Source: Brevibacterium siliguriense
GTDB taxonomy: Bacteria > Actinomycetota > Actinomycetes > Actinomycetales > Brevibacteriaceae
Assembly: GCF_900105315.1 (NCBI RefSeq)
Contig: NZ_LT629766.1
Span: 2,294,001-2,358,000 of the forward strand
DNA length: 64,000 nucleotides
Reading direction: 5' to 3'
In this document: positions 44,318-52,802 of the stretch, piece by piece
Position numbering within the stretch: the first letter of the stretch is position 1
Layout: each line of letters begins with the position of its first letter
Translations under genes and position numbers: made by a program
The notes under the pieces: model-generated
What the model was told of the DNA's origin: nothing
Database searches by the model: none
What the model saw: only the letters and a program-made list of their open reading frames with translations

Positions 44318-45224
44318 TCTGGGGGAGCGGGACGGGATCGAACTGCGCGTCGCCGAGGCGTCGACCCTGTCCCAGGCGCTGCCCGGAACCGATGTGCTGC
44401 TGATGTGGGATTTCTTCTCCACCGCACTCGAGGATGCCTTCGGCAGCGCCGACCGGCTCGAATGGGTGCACGCCGCAGCAGCGGGCGTGGATTCGCTGCT
44501 CTTCGATGAACTCGTCGACTCGCCGGTGACGGTGACGAACGCTCGGGGGATCTTCGACCGCCCGATCGCCGAGTTCGTCCTGAGCTATATCCTCATGCAC
44601 GCGAAGAGCTCGATCGGCTCCCTCGCTGATCAGGCCGAGGGGAAATGGAACCGCCGGTCGACCCGGGATATCGCCGGCTCCAAGGCCCTCATCGTCGGCA
44701 CCGGAGCGATCGGCCGGGGGATCGCCCGGCTGCTGAGTGCCGTCGATATCGAGGTCACCGGTGCCGGATCGCGTGCCCGCAGCGGCGACGCCGACTTCGG
44801 TGAGGTCATCGATTCCGCCGCCCTACCCGAGCATGCGGCCGGATTCGATTGGGTCATCGATATCGCACCTCTGACGGAGAAGACCGAGAGGCTCATCGGC
44901 GCCGAGGCGTTCGCCGCCATGGATGACACCGCCGTGTTCATCAACGTCGGCCGAGGCGACACCGTCGACACCGATGCACTCGTCACCGCCCTGCGCGACG
45001 GACAGATCGCCGGAGCCGGACTCGACGTCTTCGACGAAGAGCCGCTGCCCGCGGATCATCCTCTGTGGTCGATGGACAATGTCATCATCACCCCGCATAT
45101 GAGCGGAGACACCGACGGCTGGAGAATGCGACTGGCCGAGCAGTTCCATCGCCTGTTCGAACTGTATCTGGCGGGCGAGCAGTTCCCGCACACAGTGGAC
45201 AAGAAGCTCGGGTACGTGCGGTGA
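44259..45224 (+). CDS. D-isomer-specific 2-hydroxyacid dehydrogenase
   Basis: A 321-residue NAD(P)-dependent oxidoreductase. The Rossmann motif is VGTGAIGRGIARLL and the catalytic Arg, Glu and His are in INVGRGDTVD, LDVFDEEPLPADHPLW and VIITPHMSGDT. Substrate unknown (glyoxylate/hydroxypyruvate-like). The ATG at 44259 with GGAGGAGCCGAGGA upstream is used; it lies inside the end of the MFS gene. It overlaps the next membrane protein by four bases. Confidence 0.88.
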   Translation: MTVLTILNSPGTEIPALITDLGERDGIELRVAEASTLSQALPGTDVLLMWDFFSTALEDAFGSADRLEWVHAAAAGVDSLLFDELVDSPVTVTNARGIFDRPIAEFVLSYILMHAKSSIGSLADQAEGKWNRRSTRDIAGSKALIVGTGAIGRGIARLLSAVDIEVTGAGSRARSGDADFGEVIDSAALPEHAAGFDWVIDIAPLTEKTERLIGAEAFAAMDDTAVFINVGRGDTVDTDALVTALRDGQIAGAGLDVFDEEPLPADHPLWSMDNVIITPHMSGDTDGWRMRLAEQFHRLFELYLAGEQFPHTVDKKLGYVR

Positions 45225-45808
45225 GCCAGGCCGACGACCCTGCGGCACAGCGGGCGTTCCTGGCCAGAGCGATCGCCGAGCTCATCGCGGTGCGCCGTGC
45301 CCGGCTGCTGAGCATGCTGGTGCTGGCCTTGGCGATGCTCGTCGCCGGACTCGGGGCCGCCGTCCAAGCCCAAGGCGATCATATCGATGCGGTGCTGCTG
45401 TTCTCGGCGTTCAGTCTCATCATGATCGGCATCGTCTGTGCGCTGGGTGCGATCATCGCCTGGACTCGGATCAACCGGGATGTGCTCGACTCGATCGCTG
45501 CTACGCGACCGGCTCGAGCAAAAGCTCCGCGGACGCGCAACGCCGGACTCGCGGTAGCTGTCGGTTTCGCCATCGTCGGGATCCTGTTCGGCATGCTGCT
45601 GTGGGCTCAGACTCCGATCCTGGCCGGTGCCATCGTCATCGCGTGTCTGCTGCTGGCCTGCTTGGGACCCATCTGGGCGAATGAGATGGCGAACGCCGAT
45701 GACCGACTGGCCGTCATCCTCGACAGCGACGATGAACTGGCGGAGCGGTTCGCGACCTTCACCCCGATCTGGCTCCACGAAGCCATGGAGTCCGACGCCG
45801 CGGAGTGA
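45221..45808 (+). CDS. Small membrane protein, four predicted helices
   Basis: A 195-residue protein starting at GTG in a GTGA overlap with the dehydrogenase stop. Two hydrophobic pairs are visible: LLSMLVLALAMLVAGLGAAV with VLLFSAFSLIMIGIVCALGAI, then AVAVGFAIVGILFGMLLWA with PILAGAIVIACLLLACLGPI. The C-terminus is acidic (DSDDELAERF). I do not recognise a family. Co-transcription with the dehydrogenase is likely; a strong terminator follows. Confidence 0.7.
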   Translation: MSQADDPAAQRAFLARAIAELIAVRRARLLSMLVLALAMLVAGLGAAVQAQGDHIDAVLLFSAFSLIMIGIVCALGAIIAWTRINRDVLDSIAATRPARAKAPRTRNAGLAVAVGFAIVGILFGMLLWAQTPILAGAIVIACLLLACLGPIWANEMANADDRLAVILDSDDELAERFATFTPIWLHEAMESDAAE

Positions 45809-45917
45809 CTGAACTCTCGCACTGCTGATAGACCCTCTCGAAACTGCCAGAACTTCCCGTTCCTGCAGGAGGTCCTGGCACTCTCAAGGGGGTTTGGCGC
45901 GCTGCGATGAATGACGA

Positions 45918-45949
45918 AGGCGCCCGGAGTCTGTGGACTCCGGGCGCCT
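45918..45949. terminator. Bidirectional intrinsic terminator
   Basis: AGGCGCCCGGAGTC (45918-45931) and GACTCCGGGCGCCT (45936-45949) form a perfect 14-bp stem with a four-base loop, in the convergent gap between the membrane protein and GAPDH. Confidence 0.9.
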
Positions 45950-46006
45950 GTCTCAGCCGGTCACCGACCGCTCATCCGAACGGTTCGGTGGGCCGCCTCG
46001 GCGAAA

Positions 46007-47434
46007 TCAGGGAAAGGCCGGGACGTCGACGTCGGCCATCTTGGCCACGCACCGCACGACCTGGCAGGAGTAGCCGAATTCGTTGTCGTACCAGACATAG
46101 ACGACGACACGGTCCTCATCGACGATCGTGGCCAGACCGTCGACGACTCCGGCACGCTTGGAGCCGACGAGGTCGGTGGACACGAGCTCGGGGGAGCTGA
46201 CGTAGTCGACCTGGTTGCGCAGCGGCGAATGCATCGACACCTCACGCAGGTAGGTGTTGAGTTCGTCGACGGAGGTCGTCTTCTCCAGATTGAGGTTGAG
46301 AATCGCCATCGACACGTTCGGGGTGGGCACGCGGATCGCATTGCCTGAGAGCTTTCCGGCCAGCTCCGGAAGAGCCTTGGCCACTGCTTTGGCGGCACCG
46401 GTCTCTGTCAGGACCATGTTCAGCCCGGCTGCGCGGCCACGGCGGGAACCCTTGTGGAAGTTGTCGATGAGGTTCTGATCGTTGGTGAACGAGTGGACCG
46501 TCTCGACGTGGCCGTTGCGGACGCCGAACTTGTCGTTGATGGCCTTGAGCACCGGGGTGATCGCATTCGTCGTGCACGATGCGGCCGAGACGACCGTGTC
46601 AGTGTCGAGGATCTCGCCGTCGTTGACTCCGAAGACGATGTTTTTGACGTCGCCCTTGCCGGGAGCCGTGAGTAGGACCTTCGATGCGCCAGGGCAGGCG
46701 AGGTGCTTGGACAGGCCCTCGTCGTCGCGCCACTTTCCGGTGTTGTCGACGATGATGGCGTCGTTGATTCCGTACGCGGTGTAGTCGACCTCAGAGGGGT
46801 CATTCGAGTAGATGACCTGGATGAGGGTGCCGTTGGCCTGGATGGTGTTGTTCTCTTCATCGACGACGATGCTGCCGTCGAAGGCACCGTGCACCGAATC
46901 TCGGCGCAGCAGGGAGGCGCGCTTGACGATGTCGTTCTCCCCATTGCGGCGCACCACGATGGCGCGCAGACGCATACCGGTTCCACCGGCACGGTCGATG
47001 AGAATGCGAGCGAGCAGACGACCGATCCGACCGAAGCCGTAGAGGACGATGTCGCGGGTCTCGCCCTTGCCCGACTGCGACTGAACGACCTCGGCGAGCT
47101 CGGCGGCGAGGAAGGCGTCGACATCGGCGTTCGGATCATCGAGCTTCTCGATGAGGCGGCCCAGATCGATTCGAGCAGGAGCGAGGTTGAGTCCCGACAG
47201 TGCCTTGACGATGCGGTGGGTGATCTCGATGTCGAGCTCTTCGCCGAGGAAGTGGCGAGCGTAGCGGTGAGCCTTGATCATTCCGGTCACCGACTTGTTC
47301 AGCAGCGACCGTCCGAACAGGGTCAGCAGAACGTCGTTCTCACGGTACAGGCGTCCGACTAGCGGAATGAGTTCTTCGGCGGCGGTCTGCTTCTTCGCCC
47401 AATCGTCCAGGCGAGCAGTCGTAGCGTCAGTCAA
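46007..47434 (-). CDS. gap: Glyceraldehyde-3-phosphate dehydrogenase, large (GapB-like) form
   Basis: A 475-residue GAPDH, about 140 longer than glycolytic GapA. The N-terminal 125 residues (EELIPLVGRLYRENDVLLTLFGRSL ...) are the extension seen in large actinobacterial and some proteobacterial forms. The NAD fold begins at IVLYGFGRIGRLLARIL; the catalytic Cys is in VSAASCTTNAITPVL and the conserved His-bearing segment follows. Large forms often run in the gluconeogenic direction with NADP, but that is not decided here. The start is TTG with GAGGGG upstream. The gene is in the same direction as the YihY gene. Confidence 0.92.
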   Translation of the reverse strand: MTDATTARLDDWAKKQTAAEELIPLVGRLYRENDVLLTLFGRSLLNKSVTGMIKAHRYARHFLGEELDIEITHRIVKALSGLNLAPARIDLGRLIEKLDDPNADVDAFLAAELAEVVQSQSGKGETRDIVLYGFGRIGRLLARILIDRAGGTGMRLRAIVVRRNGENDIVKRASLLRRDSVHGAFDGSIVVDEENNTIQANGTLIQVIYSNDPSEVDYTAYGINDAIIVDNTGKWRDDEGLSKHLACPGASKVLLTAPGKGDVKNIVFGVNDGEILDTDTVVSAASCTTNAITPVLKAINDKFGVRNGHVETVHSFTNDQNLIDNFHKGSRRGRAAGLNMVLTETGAAKAVAKALPELAGKLSGNAIRVPTPNVSMAILNLNLEKTTSVDELNTYLREVSMHSPLRNQVDYVSSPELVSTDLVGSKRAGVVDGLATIVDEDRVVVYVWYDNEFGYSCQVVRCVAKMADVDVPAFP

Positions 47435-47477
47435 AGGTCGTGTCCCCTCGGTCAGTTAAAACGGATGCGCCAACAGT

Positions 47478-48527
47478 CTACCGTCTCGCCAATTCGCGAT
47501 CGGACCGGCGTTCCTCGAACCGCTTGAAGCCCAGCAGGGTCAGCGTCACGATTCCCGCTCCGGTGATGAGAGCACCGAGGCTCTGTGCCTGCACCTTCGG
47601 CTCGACGAAGCGGTATTCCGGCTCCTCTTCACGCGGCCGCGGCGGTTTCGCCGTGCCGATCCAAGCGGCGATGAAGAGGATGATGCGGGCAAAGACGTTG
47701 AGCGTGAGCATGATCGCGATGATCGATCCGAAAACACCAGCGGCCTTGTTCCCGGAGAAGAGATTGACCAGCACGGTGGAGAAGTTGATGAGGATGAGGA
47801 ACGCGGTTGCGCCGATGAGGGAGCCGCGGTTCTTCGCCTGCTTGTCCACCGGCTTCTCCGGCAGCATCGTGAACAGGAACCAGAAGATCATCCAGGCGGC
47901 TCCGAAGGTGAGGATGACCGGGACGATGAACAGCAGGCTCGAGGCGAAGCCGGAGAGTCCGAGCAGATCGGCGATCATCGACCGGAGGCCGGTGCCGACT
48001 ACCGTGAGTGCCACGGCCAGGAGGAGTCCGATGATGAGGCCGATGAGGGTGACGATATTGCCGAGGACCTTGGCTGCGAACGACTTCTCCGGCACGGCAT
48101 CGTCGAAATCGTCGTGCAGCTGTGCCCGTACCGCAGCACCGAGGTTGCCGATGAATCCCTGACCCGTGTAGAGGCCGGTGAGAATACCGATGATTCCGAC
48201 TGCCTGCCACTGCAGCAGGTAGCCTTCGAGTGTCTTCGTCAGTGAGGAGTTGCCTGCGGTGAAGGCCTCGATCTGCTTCGTGACCTCGGGCAGGAGTTCG
48301 GGGCGGGCGATGTCGAGGACGAAGCCGATGCTCGCGAGGCTGACCATGGCGATGGGCATGACCGCGAGAACGAGGAAGTAGGTGATCGCGGCACCGAACT
48401 GATTGCCCAGACGCTGTCCGAAACGCTGGACGGCGCGCATGAGGTGGGCGGGTCCGGGTCTGTTGACGGCATTGTGTCCGACCTCAGCGACGGTGTTGCG
48501 CGAGGCCAGTACTTTGGCAGGTGCCAC
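47478..48527 (-). CDS. YihY/BrkB family membrane protein
   Basis: A 349-residue membrane protein with six helices, matching YihY (once called ribonuclease BN, now of uncertain function). Typical blocks are FGAAITYFLVLAVMPIAMVSLASIG, TGLYTGQGFIGNLGAAVRAQ and SLIGATAFLILINFSTVLVNLF. GTG at 48527 has GAAGGAG at ideal distance and is chosen over a TTG at 48554. It is divergent from the DedA gene. No substrate is known. Confidence 0.87.
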   Translation of the reverse strand: MAPAKVLASRNTVAEVGHNAVNRPGPAHLMRAVQRFGQRLGNQFGAAITYFLVLAVMPIAMVSLASIGFVLDIARPELLPEVTKQIEAFTAGNSSLTKTLEGYLLQWQAVGIIGILTGLYTGQGFIGNLGAAVRAQLHDDFDDAVPEKSFAAKVLGNIVTLIGLIIGLLLAVALTVVGTGLRSMIADLLGLSGFASSLLFIVPVILTFGAAWMIFWFLFTMLPEKPVDKQAKNRGSLIGATAFLILINFSTVLVNLFSGNKAAGVFGSIIAIMLTLNVFARIILFIAAWIGTAKPPRPREEEPEYRFVEPKVQAQSLGALITGAGIVTLTLLGFKRFEERRSDRELARR

Positions 48528-48638
48528 GTGTGCTCCTTCGATGCGTATCCGCAAGGTGCGTTCGTTTTCCGGTCTGAGGTGTTCGTTTCCACACTAGCCG
48601 CTGTGAGCGGACTGTGAGCTGCAGGCCGCGCCCTTATC

Positions 48639-48644
48639 TAGGCT
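48639..48644 (+). promoter_or_regulatory. Leaderless -10 box (TAGGCT) of the DedA gene
   Basis: TAGGCT followed by seven bases and ATG at 48652, identical in layout to the holA promoter. No ribosome site is present. Confidence 0.5.
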
Positions 48645-48651
48645 TTTGACC

Positions 48652-49452
48652 ATGCCGATCACTGATTCGCCTGCGTCCGTCGCTGATTTCGCACCCGCTG
48701 CCGCAGGCAGCCTCACTTCCGGCCTGCCTGCCGGGGGAGTGCCTGCCGATGTCCTCGCAGCCGGCGGAAGTGCCGCGGACAGCCTCACCGGTTTCTCGGC
48801 CTGGACCGTGACGATCATGGAGATTCTGGGGCCGGCCGGTGTCGGGTTCATGGTCTTCCTCGACAACATATTTCCGCCCATTCCCAGCGAACTCGTCCTG
48901 CCCCTGGCCGGTTTCACCTCGAGCCAAGGGCAGATGAACATCGTGGCCGCCATCGTCTTCGCCACGATCGGTTCGGTCGTCGGCGCGGTTCTGCTGTGGG
49001 CTCTGGGCAAGTGGATCGGCATCGAACGCATCGCCCGCATCGCGGTGAAGATGCCGCTGGTCGACGTCGATGATGTGCACAAGACCGTCGACTGGTTCGA
49101 CAAGCACGGGGATAAGGCTGTGTTCTTCGGGCGGATGATCCCGATCTTCCGGTCGCTCATCTCCATCCCCGCCGGCATGCGTGATATGCGACTGATCAAG
49201 TTCCTGCTGCTGACCACGGCGGGCAGCACGATCTGGAACACGATCCTCATCGTCGCCGGCTTCACCCTCGGTGAGAACTGGTCGGTCGTCGAGACCTACG
49301 CCGGCTACTTCCAGAACCTCGTCATCGTCGCCGTCATCGTCTTCGTCGTCGTATGGATCGTGCTCAAGGTCCGCAAAAAGCGGCGGAAGAAGGCCGCCGG
49401 GCTCGACACGACCGAAGACGATCATATCGAGCCCGGACAGTTCGACTCCTGA
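48652..49452 (+). CDS. DedA family (VTT domain) membrane protein
   Basis: A 266-residue protein with about five helices. The family signatures are DNIFPPIPSELVLPLAGF (Glu in the first re-entrant segment) and FFGRMIPIFRSLISIPAGM (Arg pair in the second), followed by LIKFLLLTTAGSTIWNTILI. DedA proteins flip lipids such as undecaprenyl phosphate or phosphatidylethanolamine and affect membrane homeostasis. The C-terminus is a basic stretch (VRKKRRKKAAG) and an acidic tail. It has a leaderless-type promoter. Confidence 0.9.
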   Translation: MPITDSPASVADFAPAAAGSLTSGLPAGGVPADVLAAGGSAADSLTGFSAWTVTIMEILGPAGVGFMVFLDNIFPPIPSELVLPLAGFTSSQGQMNIVAAIVFATIGSVVGAVLLWALGKWIGIERIARIAVKMPLVDVDDVHKTVDWFDKHGDKAVFFGRMIPIFRSLISIPAGMRDMRLIKFLLLTTAGSTIWNTILIVAGFTLGENWSVVETYAGYFQNLVIVAVIVFVVVWIVLKVRKKRRKKAAGLDTTEDDHIEPGQFDS

Positions 49453-49476
49453 GATAAGGAGTACGGCTCGTGAGGT

Positions 49477-49503
49477 CGAGCCGGTCGAGCCGGCCGAGCC
49501 GGG
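49477..49503. repeat. Short tandem repeat, three 9-base units
   Basis: CGAGCCGGT, CGAGCCGGC and CGAGCCGGG follow each other in the convergent gap after the DedA gene. With GGCTCG upstream (49464) the first unit can also form a small hairpin. Confidence 0.7.
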
Positions 49504-49539
49504 GGTTCAGTTCACCCAGCGAGCCGACTCGACCGCACA

Positions 49540-50583
49540 TCACTTCACCCAGGCGGATGCCGTATGGGCGGGTGCGACCTCTTCGCCTGGCTTGACCGGT
49601 CCGGGGGCCGTCCCTTCGCCGAAGGGCGATCCGCCGAACTTGCTGTCGCGACCGTGATCGCTGAGCCAGCCCGACAGATCCGGTCCCTTGGGCACGATCT
49701 GCGTCGGGTTCACATCCTGGTGGACGATGTAGTAGTGCTGTTTGATCTGTACGAAGTCGACCGTGTCCCCGAATCCCGGTGTCTGGTACAGATCGCGGGC
49801 GTAGCCCCACAGGTTCTCGAACGCCGTGAGCGGCTGACGATTGCACTTGAAGTGGCCGAAGTAGACGGGATCGAAGCGAACGAGTGTCGTGAACAAACGC
49901 ACATCCGCCTCGGTGATGGTCTCACCCATGAGGAAACGTGAACGACTAAGCCGGTCCTCGACGATATCGAGCGCGTTGAATAGGCGGTCGAAGGCGGCGT
50001 CGTAGGCGTCCTGAGAACCGGCGAAACCGCAGCGGTAGACTCCGTTGTTGATCTCCGTGTAGATATGACGCATCACCTTCTCCATCTCCTCCCGTGATTC
50101 CTCGGGCCAGAGATTCGGGGCACCCTCACGGTGGTACTCGGTCCACTGAGTGGAGAAGTCCTCGGTGATCTGCGGGAAGTCGTTGGTCACCACGACGCCG
50201 GTGGGCACATCGACGACGGCTGGCACGGTGATTCCGCGCGGATAATCCGGGAAACGCTTGAAGAACGCCTGCTGCAGCCGTTCGATGCCGAGCACTGGGT
50301 CCACGCTGCCCGGGTCGAGATCGAACGTCCACGACCGCGCATCATGGGTGGGGCCGGGCATGCCGAGGGAGATGACATCCTCGAGCCCGAGGAGGCGACG
50401 GACGATGATCGTCCGATTCGCCCACGGGCAGGCGCGGGCGGCGATCAGGCGATACCGGCCCGGTTCGACGGGCCACTGAGCATTCGGATCGTTGAGGATG
50501 CGATCGTCGATGTAGTTCGTATCGCGGTTGAACTCCGCGCCTTCTGTCACATAGCTGGGAGTGTGATCGGTGTTCTCGGACAT
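49540..50583 (-). CDS. Xi-class glutathione-transferase-like reductase (YqjG/ECM4 family)
   Basis: A 347-residue enzyme related to glutathionyl-hydroquinone reductases. The thioredoxin-like domain has the catalytic Cys in AARACPWANRTIIVRRLLGL; the C-terminal helical domain carries the family block GETITEADVRLFTTLVRFDPVYFGHFKCN. As actinobacteria generally use mycothiol instead of glutathione, the thiol partner here is likely mycothiol, but this is inference. The ATG at 50583 has GGAGG upstream. A structured repeat array lies before it. Confidence 0.87.
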   Translation of the reverse strand: MSENTDHTPSYVTEGAEFNRDTNYIDDRILNDPNAQWPVEPGRYRLIAARACPWANRTIIVRRLLGLEDVISLGMPGPTHDARSWTFDLDPGSVDPVLGIERLQQAFFKRFPDYPRGITVPAVVDVPTGVVVTNDFPQITEDFSTQWTEYHREGAPNLWPEESREEMEKVMRHIYTEINNGVYRCGFAGSQDAYDAAFDRLFNALDIVEDRLSRSRFLMGETITEADVRLFTTLVRFDPVYFGHFKCNRQPLTAFENLWGYARDLYQTPGFGDTVDFVQIKQHYYIVHQDVNPTQIVPKGPDLSGWLSDHGRDSKFGGSPFGEGTAPGPVKPGEEVAPAHTASAWVK

Positions 50584-50667
50584 GACGCTGCCTCCAATGA
50601 GTTCGATGAGTTCGACTTCTGCCCTCAGCTTACGACGCTGAGGCAAGCCCTCGCCGAGGCGAGACGA

Positions 50668-50757
50668 GCACGGCCCGGGCCCGGACCGTTCGAGGTCCGG
50701 GCCCGGACCGTTCGAGGTCCGGGCCCGGGCCGTTCGAGGTCCGGGCCCGGGCCGTGC
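50668..50757. repeat. 22-base self-complementary tandem array with outer inverted repeats
   Basis: Units GGGCCCGGACCGTTCGAGGT.. at 50677-50698, 50699-50720 and 50721-50742, the last with one change, then a partial unit to 50759. Each unit contains GGACC/GGTCC or GGGCC arms around GTTCGA. The ends, GCACGGCCCGGGCCC (50668-50682) and GGGCCCGGGCCGTGC (50743-50757), are perfect inverted repeats, so the whole can fold as one or several hairpins. It lies between the acyl-CoA ligase stop and the GST-like start, both minus strand, where it may act as a terminator or processing element. Confidence 0.9.
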
Positions 50758-50804
50758 CCACGAGCCGTGCTCGGCGGATCATCCTGGCCGGCAGCGACTG
50801 CACC

Positions 50805-52613
50805 TCAGCCCGCGTAGAGCGCGTCGATTTCGGCGGCGAAGTCCTTGTTGATGAGGTGACGTTTGACCGACTGTTTGGCCGACAGGTAGCCGTTGTCCTC
50901 GGTGAGTTCGATCGGCAGGATCGTGAACTTCTTGACTCCTTCGGCGCGCGAGACGGTCTTGTTCATCTGCTCGACTGCCTTGGCCACTTCGGCGTGGACC
51001 GCATCGTCGGAGGCGGCTTCGCACAGATCCATCTGCGGCAGATCATGGTTCTTCAACCAGGCCGGGAGCATCTCCGAATCGAGGAAGATCAGCGCCGAGA
51101 CGAATTTGCGGTTCTCACCGACGAGGACCGGCTGGCCGATGATCGGATGACGACGCAGCACATCCTCGAGCGGAGCCGGGGCGATGTTCTTGCCGCTGGA
51201 GGTCACGATGATCTCCTTCTTGCGGCCGTTGATCGTGAGGTAGCCGTCGTCATCGAGTGAGCCGAGGTCACCGGTGCCGAACCAGCCGTCGTGGAACTCC
51301 TTGGCCGTGGCCTCGGGGTTGTTCCAGTACTCCAGGAAGACCGGCACGCCCTTGGTCAGGATCTCACCGTCGGGAGCGATCGCCACCGAGACGCCCGGCA
51401 GCGGCACGCCGACGGTTCCGATCTTCGACTTCTCCGGAATATTGACGGTGATCGGTGCCGTGGTCTCAGTGAGTCCGTAGCCTTCGAGGACGATGATGCC
51501 CAGTCCGCGGAAGAAGTGGCCGAGATGAGAGCCGAGTGCGCCGCCGCCGGAGACCGCATGAGTGACGTTGTCGCCCATGACCGCGCGCAGCTTCGAATAG
51601 ACGAGCTTGTCGAACAGGGCGTGCTGGAGTCTGAGGCCGGCAGGCACCTTGCCGGTGTCGAGTGCCTTCGAATAGGCGACGGCGACCTGCTCGGCACGGC
51701 GGAAGATCTTCTCCTTGCCTCCCGCCTGAGCGGTCGCAAGTGCGGAGTTGAAGACTTTCTCGAAGACGCGGGGCACGCCGAGGATGAACGAGGGACGGAA
51801 GCTGCCCATGGCGTCGGTGAGCTTCGTCAGGTCCGACTGGTGGGCCAGCACAGCACCGTTGCTGATGGCCAGGACCTCGATGAACCGGGCGAAGACGTGA
51901 GCCTGCGGCAGGAACAGCAGGCAGCGCATCTTCGTGTCCAGAACGCTGGGGATCTGGTGGCGCGCGGCCTGGGCGGTCTGCACGAAGTTCGCGTGGGTGA
52001 GCACACAGCCCTTGGGCTTGCCGGTGGTGCCGGAGGTGTAGATGATCGTAGCCACAGATTCGGACGTGACCTGTGAGCGGGCGGCTTCGAGTTCGTCATC
52101 GCTGACGTTCTTGCCGGCTTCGGTGAGATCGGCGAAAGCGCCCTCGTCCCAGACCCGTAGGGCCGGCTCCTCGCGTCCGCCGGCCGCGGCCGCTGCCCGC
52201 ACCCGATCGGCATGCTCGGCGGTGGCGACGAGCCCACGTGTGACATCGGCGTCGGTGAGCATCCAGTTGAGCTGGCTCTCCGAGGAGGTGTCGTAGAACG
52301 GCACGGAGATTCCGCCGGCGTACCAGATGGCATAGTCGCTGAGCGTCCACTCATAGGAGGTGGGGCCGAAGATTGCGATCCGGTCACCGACTCCCACGCC
52401 CAAGGCGATGAGTCCCTTCGCGGCCGCCTTGACCTCAGCGAGGAATTCGGCCGCGGTCAGTTCGTCCCAACCGTCCCCGTCGGGCTTGGCGACCAGAGGC
52501 CGGTTGGGGTTCTCAGCTACCGTGTTGAGGAAGATATCGGTCGTCGACGAGGCGGTATCGACCTCGAAACCGACGACGGGTGTTGACGACTGCGGCATGG
52601 TCGTTGAGCTCAT
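50805..52613 (-). CDS. Long-chain acyl-CoA synthetase (AMP-forming, FadD15-like)
   Basis: Activates fatty acids to acyl-CoA through an acyl-adenylate. The 602-residue protein has P-loop TIIYTSGTTGKPKGCVLTHANF, the linker gate region, LEGYGLTETTAPITVN, GWFGTGDLGSLDDDGYLTINGRKKEII and the C-terminal Lys region GYLSAKQSVKRHLI. Chain-length preference cannot be seen. The ATG follows GAAGGAG. It is probably transcribed alone, with the repeat array as its downstream border. Confidence 0.92.
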   Translation of the reverse strand: MSSTTMPQSSTPVVGFEVDTASSTTDIFLNTVAENPNRPLVAKPDGDGWDELTAAEFLAEVKAAAKGLIALGVGVGDRIAIFGPTSYEWTLSDYAIWYAGGISVPFYDTSSESQLNWMLTDADVTRGLVATAEHADRVRAAAAAGGREEPALRVWDEGAFADLTEAGKNVSDDELEAARSQVTSESVATIIYTSGTTGKPKGCVLTHANFVQTAQAARHQIPSVLDTKMRCLLFLPQAHVFARFIEVLAISNGAVLAHQSDLTKLTDAMGSFRPSFILGVPRVFEKVFNSALATAQAGGKEKIFRRAEQVAVAYSKALDTGKVPAGLRLQHALFDKLVYSKLRAVMGDNVTHAVSGGGALGSHLGHFFRGLGIIVLEGYGLTETTAPITVNIPEKSKIGTVGVPLPGVSVAIAPDGEILTKGVPVFLEYWNNPEATAKEFHDGWFGTGDLGSLDDDGYLTINGRKKEIIVTSSGKNIAPAPLEDVLRRHPIIGQPVLVGENRKFVSALIFLDSEMLPAWLKNHDLPQMDLCEAASDDAVHAEVAKAVEQMNKTVSRAEGVKKFTILPIELTEDNGYLSAKQSVKRHLINKDFAAEIDALYAG

Positions 52614-52802
52614 GAGTCTCCTTCGAGGACGTAAGTTACTGCTCGGTTATCCTACAGTTCGGCCGGATCTCAGTGAAATCGATCACGTTTGCCGAGATAA
52701 CCGGCGTCCGCTGCCCTGTGAGCAGTCTAACCAAGTCGAATCAGGGGGTGTTCAGAGTACGATGGTCTGAACCCGCTCACGTCTGTTCAGCGAAGGAAGG
52801 TA

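Noticed and set aside
50677-50742. GTTCGA loops in GGACC/GGTCC stems resemble tRNA T-arms, and the array resembles a small CRISPR.
   Set aside because: There is no acceptor, D or anticodon arm, and the units abut with no spacers, so neither a tRNA nor a CRISPR array is present.
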